Shown in pieces: positions 24,818-34,856 of a DNA stretch of 64,000 nt. The notes below the pieces were generated by a model that was given only the letters and a program-made list of their open reading frames with translations, was not told where the DNA came from and ran no database searches. The translations under genes and the position numbers were made by a program. How positions within the stretch are numbered: the first letter of the stretch is position 1; the number at the start of each line of letters is the position of its first letter. Source of the stretch: Bigelowiella natans CCMP2755 (lineage: Eukaryota > Cercozoa > Chlorarachniophyceae); assembly GCA_000320545.1 (NCBI GenBank), contig ADNK01000260.1:107501-171500 (forward strand), given 5' to 3'.

Positions 24818-26325
24818 ACGTGGTGACCACGATCAGAGTGCTGATGTGCACGTGCCATTTCTGCCATGGTGACAGAACTTTTGCACGGTGCTGCACATGG
24901 ACGCCATTCCCAAAGGTTTCGGAGTCCGAATGGTTGGCAATGTTTTGCCGACCAAACATCGCACCACCAGACGCCCAAAAACTCTGTGCAGAGGCACAAA
25001 ATTCCCAGGCTTGCAACTGGGCAAGGTGCCATGGGCATGGTGCACTCCGAAATCGGCAGGAAAAATTCTTGCCTGACTGGGCAAGGTGCCACCATTTCGG
25101 TACGAACTGGGACTTGTCCAAAAAATTAATTTTTTTTGAACGACACCAGTGTGCTTCCAGAAAAAGAATTTTTCTGCGACACTGGTGCACTTCCAGAAAA
25201 AATTCTGGAATCCCCTGGGCACTTCCAGAAAGATTCCAGAAAAATTCCGGAATGCCCTACGTTCGTCACCTGCACCCACATGCGGTGTTGACCAAGGCTC
25301 GGTAGGTAGGTAGACAGGTGGGTAGTGCAAGTAGTCCTTTCCTCCTTCTTCTTCTTCTTCTGTTTTTCGTCATCAGCAGTACGAGCAGCACGACCCTTCT
25401 GGTTTGATCGTTGCTGTTTGATGCCATCTCTGTCACTTACACTGTCACTACTGCTGCTGCTGTTTGCGTTGTGATGGCTACGGCGGTCTACTTTGAAGGG
25501 TTGTTTCTGATGCCCATGAAAGTTCCAGAAAGATTCCAGATTGTTGCTGCGTTTTTGTGAGACTAAGCTAATACTAGCTGTTTCGTTAGTGATATGACGA
25601 GGAAGGGGGGGTGGAGGAGCCCCCTCAAAGCTTTGTTGAGGGACCGCTGCTCTTGCCTGGTCCCGAACGTTCGACCCCAAGTATGCTTCGCCCTGTAGGC
25701 GCGATTTTGTCTCATAAGGTGCGGCCAATTTCGATCTATCGGTGTCCTTGCCATGATAACCTTTTGTGCCAGAACCCTCATTGTGATAGATTCCCCTTCT
25801 GCCTGCTTCCATGAAGGGGGGAGCGAGGATTCTCTTACCGGAAAGCTATAACGACGGTTATTGAATTATTTATATAATAATGAGTCATCACTGAGCACCA
25901 TAAGGGGCGCTAACTTCCTCATAATGAATATTCACCGCTTCGACCGGCCTGGATCTGTGATAGCCATTTCTCTGCGTAACTATTTGGTTGTCTTTGTGAA
26001 TAGGCCCTCCTTGGTAGTCATGCTGTGGACGATCCGTTAACCCTGTATGGAGACTCAAGTTCACGTGCCTTAGAAATCGCTATATTACCCATGCTGCTTT
26101 GTTGCGGTCTCTGCATTTCTTTATTGTGGCCATTGTACATAGGAGCCACAGCAGATGCCTCGCCACTTCCAATATAATACCGATAATTGTGTGGATCTCC
26201 AGGCGATCGTTTTTCCTTTTGTTAACTTCGTAGGTATCTTGTAGTATACAGCTTTTGCATGTTCTCTCCTTATATTTGACTTCGTATTTGTTATACACTA
26301 GGTATCTCGTCTTCATTATTATATC
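24818..26325 (-). other. non-coding 3' region of the copia element
   Basis: Between the hairpin repeats after pol and the polypurine tract. 25130–25255 and about 25520–25545 hold further TTCCAGAA/TTCCGGAA words resembling heat-shock elements with looser spacing. A − strand frame (25126–25812) is long and Ser/Lys-rich but unlike any family I know. Confidence 0.5.
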
Positions 26326-26445
26326 CGCCCCCATGATTGTGCAGTGTCTGGAAGACACTGTGCAATCATATAGAAATCTATAGCGTATTCTACATTCGCC
26401 CCCATGATAGCGAGAGTGTCTGGAAGACACTGTGCATATAGTCCA
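26326..26445 (-). repeat. tandem hairpin repeats with internal polypurine copies
   Basis: Two units about 71 bp apart, each beginning GCCCCCATGAT and containing the inverted repeat GTGTCTGGAAGACAC followed by TGTGCA. The first has arms of about 14 bp with two mismatches. They lie just downstream of the pol stop in element orientation. Confidence 0.6.
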
Positions 26446-26562
26446 TAGCAAGATACGCAAGGAAAGGTACACACATACAAAGATGTGTGCCATTAAAACC
26501 TTGCAGCCTATATGTTTATATGTTGTAGGTTTCTAAATGGACGTGGGGCTTTCATAGGGCGA

Positions 26563-29500
26563 CTAAGCGGACGTGGGGCCGACAAGGCGAGGGAGCTTGT
26601 AAGGTAGAGTCTTTGTAGTTATTTTTCTTTTTCTGGTGCCTTGTAGCATGATGGTTAGTTTTTCTCTGTATGATATAGGGAACAAGAAATCACAGTGTTT
26701 CTTGTTGCTAGGTCCTGGTAGAGCCTTAGTAAGTATATCAGCGGGATTGTCCTCCCCAGGTATTTTGTTTATGCAGATCTGCTTAGTTTGATAGTTATCA
26801 CGAACATTGTGATATTCTATCCTTATGTTCTTGCCTTTTTGTGTGAATCCAGGCTTGGCTGCAATGGAGATAGCTGCTTGAGAGTCACAATACACAGGTA
26901 CAGGTTTCGGTATCTTCATCTTTAACTCCTGTAGTAACTGAGTGACATACACTAACTCTCTGCATATATCTGATAGTGCTATGTACTCAGCCTCGCCACT
27001 GGACATAGCAACGACCTTTTGCTTGTTGCTCTTCCAGACAACAGGTGCGTTGCTTAGCGATATGAAATATCCTGAGTATGATTTACCCGTTTTCTTGCAG
27101 GTTTTCCAGGAGGCATCGACGTAAGCTTTAAGCTCAGGTTTGGACGCTGCTTTAAAGGTAATTCTTTTATCCTTTGTATTGACCAGATACTGCAGTAAGC
27201 GTACTGCAGCGATGTAGTGTATAGTTCTAGGATCTTGACTGTAGGAAGCTAGACGAGATAGAGTGTAGCATATGTCTGGTCTAGTAGCCACAGCTGCATA
27301 CATTGCAGCTCCTATGATGGATCTGTATGCCTTTTGATCCACCTTATCATGCTCCTCGTATTCGTCTAACTTCGATCCTGTTATCATTGGTGTTTTTGCT
27401 CTTTTCGTAGGCGTGATATCATACTTCTGGGCGAGTCTGGTGAGGTAGTCTTCCTGCGATATCCAATAGTTTCCCTCATTGTCGCTACCAACTCTTATGC
27501 CCAGTGTTTTCTTTAGCTCGCCTTCATCGCGAAACTCAAACTTGTCGCCTATTCGCTTCATGACAAAGTCCAGGTCTCTCTTATCTTGATATGCTATGCA
27601 TATGTCATCCACGAAACATGACAATATGATGATTCTTCCTTGTCTGTGCATTATCATTAGGCAAGGATCGGAATAAAGCTGGACGAAGCCAATGGCGTTG
27701 AGATGCTCGAGCAAGGTAAGGCTGAATATTGCACTTGCTTGTGTCAGCCCATAAATGCTTTTGTTTACCAGTAGGGCTAGTGGAAGGCCACTGTTGTATA
27801 GCCGGATTTCCTCAGGTGTCTTCGGCTTCCACCCTTTAGGTATTTCCATGTGTACTTTACAGTCCATCTTTCCAGTTAGGAAAGCTGTAAGTATATCTAT
27901 CCCGTGTAGTTTTAGCTTGAGGATAGATGCTATGGCTAACATTATCCGAAAACTATTTAGGGACAACGTCGGGGAATAAGAGAAGAAGAAGTCTTCTCCC
28001 GGGATCTGCGTGAACCCTCGCGCGACCAGCCTTGACTTATACCGAATGGTATAGTCTACATTTATTTTCTTCTTGAATACCCATTTAGATGTAACTAAAT
28101 TTGTATCCTTAGGTCGCACTACCAGCGTAAACGTTCCAAGTTTTCGAAGCTGGTGCAGTTCCTCTTCCGTAGAAGGTATCCAATGCTTCTTATCATCTCC
28201 TGTGATTGCATCGTCATACGTCTTAGGAAGGTCCTCGATCTCTTGTACTGATGGAGCTTTTATGTTCATCAGGCGGTCGTAATAGCTACCAAGTATTCCG
28301 TAACGAATACCAGGTACTCCCCTATTTTCTCTATTCGACCTTCGAGGTTTACTTTTTGCTTTTGTTTCAGGCCCACCATCCTCTGGCAACTCGTCAGTTG
28401 CACTGGATGGTTCGGGGGCGTCCGCGTCGGCAGGACCTTCTGGATAAAGGTACGCCAAAGCCGAATCACTAACTTTGTTTCTCTTCAGCGAAGGAAACTT
28501 AAACACTGTGTGGTACCATTTAGTTACACGGACTCTTCTAATTTTCAGCGTCTTCGTGGCGACGAGAAAAGTACCAAATCTATCGTCATATCCCAACATA
28601 CGTACGTATTCACCTCTAGCACCCATACCACCTGCAGGTCGGAGTTCCTTGTCGATGTGGTTTACTCCGATGCATCCCCAGGTAGTTAGATTCTTTAGAT
28701 TTGGTTGCTCATGGTGCAGTAGTTCTTTAGGCGTTTTTCTACCAGGTGTGCTGCGATGTGAGGTGACGTTGTGGAGATATGCTGCAGTCTGAGCTGCGTA
28801 GGACCAGTATCCGACCGGTAAGCGTGCATGTTCTAACATAGCTCTTGTTTTCGCCATGATAGTCTGTATGTGACGCTCGGACATTCCATTTTGCTCAGGT
28901 GTTCGGGCGGTGCTAGGAACCCATTTTATTCCTTCGGAGGTGAGCCAGCTATGTAGCTTTGCGCTCATATATTCACCTCCACCATCCGATCTGAATTCGT
29001 CTATGCTTCCACAACCTGGAAGCTTTCTGATGTGCTTTAGGAACTGTATGGTTTTCTGCGTAACTTCGCTTTTCTTTCTCATGAGCTCCAAGGTAACCCA
29101 CCTTGTTCCTTCATGTACGAATATTACGAAATACTTGTAACCATCCATGCTGTTAGGCATGGTCTTTACATCAGAGTGAATTCTATTCCACATCCGGTTT
29201 TTCTTGTGGATAACAGGTACACATTTTTGCTTCTTTTTGACAGCATCGTCCTCAATCTTTGCTTTATTCCGATGCTGTTTCATCCTTTCTTGGGCGCTTG
29301 GATCAAAGATCGGAGATCTTTTTGTTTTGGCTACATCACAGGCCTTGCAAAAGATCTTCTTTGGTATTTTTATCGTCTTGGAATAAGGTAAACCTTCTGT
29401 AACTGCATAGGTGTCTCTTATCTTATCCGCTGCGATGTGCCCTAGGATGTTATGTGCGTGCTTGATTGAAGATGGCTGTTTCATTGGGTAGGATTTAAAT

Positions 29501-31005
29501 CTTTGTGTTTTTGTACTTTTGTTTATTTGTTTATATCTCAAATAAAATAGGCCGTCGTCTTGAAAGTCCCCGAACGCGTATTCCTCTCCGTTGGCGGTAA
29601 TGCTTATTCCTTGTTTTGTTCCTTTGTACTCGCTGCCACTCTTAACTAGTCTGTTTAGAGAAATCACATTGCCTGCAGCTTCTTCAGAGTACAAAGCTCC
29701 TTGTAGAACAATTTTATGCATCTTTCCTTGCTTGTTTTTCGTAGTTAGTTCGACGTCGCCTGCATAATCCACAAAGAATCCTGTCCCATCTTTGCCAACT
29801 TCTATGTATCGTGGTTGAATAGGTTTCAACTCGTTGAAGAAGTCGCGGTCGCAGAAGAAGTGGTTGTTGGCTCCGCTGTCGAGAAGGATCAAAGGCTTAT
29901 GGTTGTACTTCAGCGTGTGCAGGTAAGAATTGTCGCGTGCCATCTTATTAATGTAAGAGGGTCTTTGGGAAGGGGAGCCATGATCTATAAAAGAATAGTG
30001 TTTTCCTTTGTTCTGCTTGCCTTCGTCTCTCATCTTGTTTCTGCATTCCTTTTCCCAATGTCCTTTCTTGCCACAGTAATGGCATTTTGTTCTTTTCTTT
30101 AAGTTCAAGAAATAGTCTTCTCTCTTTTGCTTCTTGGAATTGTCTTGATATGCTTCGCTGTTGTATCTGTTCTTTCCTTTGTTGAATTTCCTCTTGTAGG
30201 TCTTCAGCTGACCCGTAAGTTCATTTAGCCTTTTCTCCAAGCCATCGTACATCTTCACGTATTTGTGTTCTGCACTGGTGTGTCCTGCATGTTTCTTTGA
30301 AGGTTTCTGCCCGTCATCTAACGATCGGGAGTTCATGTGGGAGCGGATCATGTCCACTGCAGAGTCGAAGGTAACATCTTTCTTGTTGTTAATGACTGTT
30401 ACTATAGTCTCGTATTTTTCTCTAGGTACAAGTCCTCGAAGTAGAGTGGTAAGAGCTTGATTGTCGGAGTATCCTTCGTGCTGTGCTCGAAGTCTTCTGA
30501 TCGTCGAGTCAAGGTCAGAATGATACTTCGTGAAGTCTCCATTGTACTGACCCATGTTTATATCACTTAGCTTCGAATAAAGTTTCCTGACGGCTACAGG
30601 ATTGGTAGGCTCGTACTTCTCCAGCAAGGCTGCTAAGGTAACTGCTACGTCTTTGGGTTTTCCTTCGAGTAGATCGAAGAATTTATCAGGAAGGGTAGCA
30701 GTGAGGAAGAATCTTCCTCTCTTTCTTTTGTTTATCTTTTCTTGTGATCCTCTTCCTTCGGGTTTAGGGTTGAGGATGTCGAATTGCTCCTGAGAGAGCT
30801 TGAGTACTTCTCGTCGGTGAGCGGGGTCGGTGCGTACATTGACTTCTGTCACCTTTCCTTCTGTTTCTATGTTGACATTGAAGCATGATTCCAAATCCGC
30901 TGCTTCAAAGGCGGACATTAGCTTGTACATGTAGGGCTTGTAGTTGCTACCATCGTACTTGAGGGTGAAGTTTTTCAGCAGGGAGTCTATCTGCTTTTCT
31001 GACAT
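26563..31005 (-). CDS. copia gag-pol polyprotein (1480 residues)
   Basis: One uninterrupted reading frame. Gag (about 1–300) is UBN2-like, followed by the zinc knuckle CHYCGKKGHWEKEC (308–321). Protease has the DSG active site at 376–378. The integrase zinc finger has H517, H523, C553 and C556, and its catalytic D,D,E residues lie near 612, 674 and 710, the last within the NGMSER motif. Reverse transcriptase follows with the FVDD catalytic box, then RNase H with the YCDSQAAI motif near the end. It makes the capsid, cuts itself, copies the RNA and inserts the DNA. No frameshift or stop interrupts it, so it may be autonomous. ATG at 31005 lies about 190 bp inside the 5' LTR, as usual. Confidence 0.96.
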   Translation of the reverse strand: MSEKQIDSLLKNFTLKYDGSNYKPYMYKLMSAFEAADLESCFNVNIETEGKVTEVNVRTDPAHRREVLKLSQEQFDILNPKPEGRGSQEKINKRKRGRFFLTATLPDKFFDLLEGKPKDVAVTLAALLEKYEPTNPVAVRKLYSKLSDINMGQYNGDFTKYHSDLDSTIRRLRAQHEGYSDNQALTTLLRGLVPREKYETIVTVINNKKDVTFDSAVDMIRSHMNSRSLDDGQKPSKKHAGHTSAEHKYVKMYDGLEKRLNELTGQLKTYKRKFNKGKNRYNSEAYQDNSKKQKREDYFLNLKKRTKCHYCGKKGHWEKECRNKMRDEGKQNKGKHYSFIDHGSPSQRPSYINKMARDNSYLHTLKYNHKPLILLDSGANNHFFCDRDFFNELKPIQPRYIEVGKDGTGFFVDYAGDVELTTKNKQGKMHKIVLQGALYSEEAAGNVISLNRLVKSGSEYKGTKQGISITANGEEYAFGDFQDDGLFYLRYKQINKSTKTQRFKSYPMKQPSSIKHAHNILGHIAADKIRDTYAVTEGLPYSKTIKIPKKIFCKACDVAKTKRSPIFDPSAQERMKQHRNKAKIEDDAVKKKQKCVPVIHKKNRMWNRIHSDVKTMPNSMDGYKYFVIFVHEGTRWVTLELMRKKSEVTQKTIQFLKHIRKLPGCGSIDEFRSDGGGEYMSAKLHSWLTSEGIKWVPSTARTPEQNGMSERHIQTIMAKTRAMLEHARLPVGYWSYAAQTAAYLHNVTSHRSTPGRKTPKELLHHEQPNLKNLTTWGCIGVNHIDKELRPAGGMGARGEYVRMLGYDDRFGTFLVATKTLKIRRVRVTKWYHTVFKFPSLKRNKVSDSALAYLYPEGPADADAPEPSSATDELPEDGGPETKAKSKPRRSNRENRGVPGIRYGILGSYYDRLMNIKAPSVQEIEDLPKTYDDAITGDDKKHWIPSTEEELHQLRKLGTFTLVVRPKDTNLVTSKWVFKKKINVDYTIRYKSRLVARGFTQIPGEDFFFSYSPTLSLNSFRIMLAIASILKLKLHGIDILTAFLTGKMDCKVHMEIPKGWKPKTPEEIRLYNSGLPLALLVNKSIYGLTQASAIFSLTLLEHLNAIGFVQLYSDPCLMIMHRQGRIIILSCFVDDICIAYQDKRDLDFVMKRIGDKFEFRDEGELKKTLGIRVGSDNEGNYWISQEDYLTRLAQKYDITPTKRAKTPMITGSKLDEYEEHDKVDQKAYRSIIGAAMYAAVATRPDICYTLSRLASYSQDPRTIHYIAAVRLLQYLVNTKDKRITFKAASKPELKAYVDASWKTCKKTGKSYSGYFISLSNAPVVWKSNKQKVVAMSSGEAEYIALSDICRELVYVTQLLQELKMKIPKPVPVYCDSQAAISIAAKPGFTQKGKNIRIEYHNVRDNYQTKQICINKIPGEDNPADILTKALPGPSNKKHCDFLFPISYREKLTIMLQGTRKRKITTKTLPYKLPRLVGPTSA

Positions 31006-31180
31006 GTTGTTTCGTTCCTGTTTTCTTTGTTTTCAGTGCTTTGGAGGCTTGACCGAAGATTGGCTGAGGGAATGCTGTTGTCGCTTTCAGTTCCTTCTTC
31101 TGGAAGGATGTAGCTGAAGGGGGGGGGTGGGGGGTTTGCTTGGTTCTTTTCTTTGTTGGTTCTCTAGCAAGTCCTCTTGA

Positions 31181-31191
31181 GGCTCATAACC
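31181..31191 (-). other. primer-binding site matching initiator tRNA-Met anticodon arm
   Basis: Directly after the 5' LTR the element reads GGTTATGAGCC. This is complementary to GGCTCATAACC, the anticodon stem-loop of eukaryotic initiator tRNA-Met. Drosophila copia and yeast Ty5 use the same half-tRNA priming site. Confidence 0.75.
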
Positions 31192-31549
31192 TTTTAGCGG
31201 ACTAGCGGTAGCTGTTTGGCTTTTGTGCGCGGGACTGTGCTGTTGATGTTGGAAAGTCAACACGCGGTCTCGTGTGCTTTTGGATTCTGATGATGACTTG
31301 TGACTTGCGCTGCACGCATGTGCGCATTGGGTTCCGGCGCATTCGCGAAGATTCTCGAATCTTCCAGAATTCTCTCGAATTCTCTCGAGTGTTTCTGGAA
31401 GGTTCTCGAAGCTTCCGGAATGTTCTCGAAGATTCTGGAAGTTCTGAGAACTTCCATGCGCATGTGCGCAGCGCAGCGTGCAGCACGAGTGGACGTGCGC
31501 ATGCTGCGACAGCTCCTTGATCGTGGGTGGCGCGGCCAGACCGCTGACA
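31192..31549 (-). repeat. 5' LTR of copia element
   Basis: Copy of 24449–24806 with no difference found. As the 5' LTR for a − strand element it holds the promoter, including the heat-shock-element arrays. Confidence 0.9.
31347..31441. promoter_or_regulatory. heat-shock-element arrays in the 5' LTR (promoter copy)
   Basis: The same arrays as in the other LTR: five units from 31347 and ten uninterrupted TTC/GAA units from 31393 to 31440 at 5-bp spacing. This copy lies upstream of gag-pol and would drive it. Confidence 0.75.
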
Positions 31550-32630
31550 GATACTGATATGCAAGATGTCGTGCGATGCGTGCCATACGCATGCTAGCAT
31601 TATGTAAAGTGCAAACGTAGCCGTCCCTGTGCGCTCGATCGATCGTGAATAATTCTAGAATTGTTGAGCCAGCTAGAAAACTAGAACAGAACAGCCATGC
31701 ATGCTAGCATGTGATCGATGCCGCTCTCATTGTTGTGTACACTACTAGTGATAGTAGATACACGCACACCCGTCTAGCCGTGGGTGCGGTGTTTGGGCAT
31801 GCTCCGCAATAATATATTAATCGCTTTTCCTTCAGCTCATAATAATAATGTGCTCGTGCCTGCTAGCCTGCCACATGATACATGCAGCATTTGCAGCACG
31901 ATGTGGGAATAGGACTCGATTCATCTCCAACGTGCACGCTCTATATCGCTGCGTTGAACGTATGTTATCTTACGCTCTTCCCGTAAATAAATAATAAAAT
32001 AACAACAAGCATCGGTAGAAAAATTCATAATCGGATATATTGTCATTGATGATTCATATTAAATTTCATGCCATTAGCACTCTCCGGAAGCATTCGGAAT
32101 GTCCAAGGGCTAGTTGGCAATTCAATAAATGTACCAAAAAAGGAGAAAAATCTGTATGCTTTAGTTTATGACTCCCTCAAAATTCTCTAGAATATTACAG
32201 AATCGACGAATCGATAACTCGTAGCCCATAAATTCAGATTGGAAAAGGTGATATACTACTCTCCAATTTATCATCTAGAACTTGGGACGTGGAGATTTGA
32301 TATGAAATTAAAGGGCTACTTATACAAGGAGCTAATAGTGTTACTCTATAAGTCGCGGAAATTTCACTCGGAAGCATCTATCTACTAATACTCTACAAAA
32401 GTAATGTTGCATCACGCGTAAATATCTATATATTATTTTCTATTCATTGTGGTTCGGCCAATTCACTCTTTAGGCGTCGTCGTCATGGATGCGTTCTTTT
32501 TTGAGATGTGTACAATCTTCTCACAGGGCTGGGTTCCATGAAAATCGCCCAGGCAGGTCATGAAATCGCGCAGGTGCCACGTCTGCAGGTAGTGCAGCTC
32601 TGCAAAAAAAAAAAAAAACCCAAATGAGCG
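31550..32630. other. intergenic region, TAGC-rich then AT-rich
   Basis: 31550–31960 has GCTAGC and CATGCATGC words; the rest is AT-rich. An A15 run lies at about 32604–32618, just downstream of the − strand gene's stop. No gene seen. Confidence 0.5.
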
Positions 32631-34332
32631 CTACTTGGGTCGTCTACGTGCATCCGTAATTTTCGTGAGTATTACCGTAGGTTTTGGTCGGAAGAATTTC
32701 ATGCTGAACGGGACGATTGTGCTCTTGTAAATTAACGGGAAACTATCCACCGACACAGACTTCCCGTCGATCTCTGATTGAACAATCAATTTCATCTCAA
32801 TATTCTCGGAATTCCGTAGCAGAAGTCGTGCATGATAGAATTTACCTAGAAGTATGTCTCCCTGTTTGATGCCTGCAGCCGTGGCATCCATTCGCGTCTC
32901 TGATATTTTCAGTGTTTGACTGAAAAAGACTAGGCCGACCGGTTTCTGGTGGTGGGGCCAGAACAAGCATCTCTCAGCACTCTACATCGCAACAGAGAGA
33001 ATAATCCAATCACTCACCCTGGTGAAGACATACATAAGATGCTGCTCGCCGTCCATTGAGCAGCTCCTGTCGATCAAGGCAACGGTCCAGTTGGGCTGCT
33101 TCGATTCACCAGCTTGCATGTCAGGGTCACTCATGGCTCGTGCCTGCGTAAATACGGTCGTCGTGTTTATTCAGGGACTTATCTTTTAAGTGCAGAAATC
33201 AAAATGATACTCACCCTCGGGGGGAGAGCTAGCTTAGATTGGTGAATATAAGCTACGCCGAATTTCAACTGAATTTTCATTATTCCGTCGCGCTCGAATG
33301 AGACCAGCCTTCCGTGTCCGAAAGGAGTGATCACGAGCTGAAGAAGAATAAACCAACTCAACCTTTGAATAACGTACTTTATAATTATGCATTCTTACGT
33401 CGTCATCGTCATCAGGAGTGTCTACTCCCTTATCGATTGGGACACACGCATTCCTTTTGTTCTTCTTTCTACTTCGGCTTCCTCGTGATCGTTTAGGCCT
33501 CAATCGTAGCGTCGGGGGAGATCGATTCATGCCCATATTTTTGTTGCATGGGGACCGAACCACCTAGTGTATCGAATGTAAAGATACACCTGTGTAAAAT
33601 TTTCGAAAAAGCTCAAAACTAAAGACCTATTTATACCTTCCAATGTCCGCCGTGGGAGAGGAGCATGCCTCCCCATTTATGCCAGACTCGTTTTTTTGGC
33701 CATTCCTGAATTTTAAGTTCATAAGTTCGGTCGAATTAATGCAAGAAGCAGTCGCACCTCCTGCTTAATTTCAACGCAACAGTGCCGCCAGTCTCCGTTG
33801 ATGGTATCCAGGAGACCCTAAACATCCCAAGAACACGGTGAGCTAGGCACTGGGCAACAAAGTACAACTCCTCACCTTAACAGTTCCCTCTTCTCCTTCT
33901 AATATTTGTGTGATTTCGCCTGTAGACTGATTGTACTGGAGAACGCCTCCGATTCCTAGTCTTGTATTGTTTTCCTTCGATTGCCTTTAAAATTATGGCA
34001 ATTTAGCGTCGGTTAAAGATGCCTCTTCAGCGCATATCGCACCTTACGATGTCCATGACGCTGAATGTTGAGTCACGGATACGAGATGTATACGTAACAC
34101 GGTAAAGATTCTCCTGCTCTTTTGTAACTGGCCATGTCTGGTGTAGAAAATGACAATTAGATTTCAAATATTTACGGGCAACGTCTTCGACGATTCATAC
34201 CGCTGCCTTCCCCACACTAGCCCCGTTTTGGTCCTCGAACATGTTGGACTTGTTCCAACGAATAGGGGTTTCCACAGAACTACTTCTATTCTCCTTTGAC
34301 ACGTATTGTAATGATTGTCGGGGGAGGGCCAT
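32631..34332 (-). CDS. PDZ-like domain protein with SH3/tudor-like repeats
   Basis: Nine exons chain perfectly: 34201–34332, 34043–34137, 33876–33984, 33758–33817, 33637–33705, 33399–33563, 33215–33337, 33018–33143, 32631–32981 (409 residues). The C-terminal third has a PDZ-like signature: GLVFFSQTLKI, then AAGIKQGDILLG and EMKLIVQ. Upstream is a β-rich unit (TPFGHGRLVSFERDG with FGVAYI), a pattern common in protist proteins, and a second related unit (YTSRIRDSTFSVMDIV). A basic RSRGSRSRKKNKR segment and an acidic Asp run lie in the middle. No signal peptide or membrane span. Introns are short (36–73 nt) and nearly all phase 0. A scaffold or adaptor role is inferred only. Confidence 0.72.
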
Positions 34333-34856
34333 CCAGCACTTTTTCTCAGGGGTGGAGGCCCACTATCCAGGGCTGTAATTCAGCACTGCTTATGAAAGAG
34401 GTGTAGCTCGACTTTGTCAGCTTCTTATATAGCCAAATCCTTTTGTCTTTGTTCACAAAAGTGGGGTATTTGATACGAATTGTATCTAAATTTCAAGCGT
34501 ATCGTATTTTTATAAGGCTCTATATTCTCAAAAAAAAATCGAAAAGGGCTTACAGCAGGAACCTTCAATAAGAGATGCATATTCAAAACTTTATAATCGA
34601 GAACCTATTTTCTCATTTTGGTGAATGCAATGCAATTTATCTTCTTTATTTTTGTTCTTTCCAAAATTCTCTTATTTTGTAAAAATAATATTTGTAGATT
34701 TAAGTATAGTGTCTGAAAATGAAACATATTGGGACAAGACTGAAACAAGCAGGGGAAATGCAGAAAGGAAAGGCTAACACAAGAAATATTGAAGTAAGAT
34801 GTGATTATTCGATAGAATTACAGACTATTTCAGCCAATTATCCCACTTAAAACGTC
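34333..34856. other. divergent intergenic region
   Basis: AT-rich spacer between the starts of the PDZ-like gene (−) and the next gene (+). It likely holds both promoters. No gene seen. Confidence 0.45.

Larger units (their letters stand above)
24449..31549 (-). mobile_element. Ty1/copia LTR retrotransposon, full length, heat-shock-element LTRs
   Basis: It has two LTRs of about 358 bp with no difference I can find, a single intact gag-pol frame, a primer-binding site and a polypurine tract. The order gag, protease, integrase, reverse transcriptase, RNase H is copia-type. In element orientation the LTR starts TGTCAG and ends CTAAAA. LTR identity and the open polyprotein indicate a recent insertion. 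No target-site duplication is visible: the flanks are TTAGC on the left and GATAC on the right. This hints at recombination or an unusual boundary. About 1.75 kb of non-coding sequence separates the end of pol from the 3' LTR. Confidence 0.93.

Noticed and set aside
24459-25330. Several overlapping 160–240-residue frames on both strands around the left LTR
   Set aside because: They cross the LTR boundary and recur in part at the right LTR. They are chance frames in GC-rich repeat DNA.
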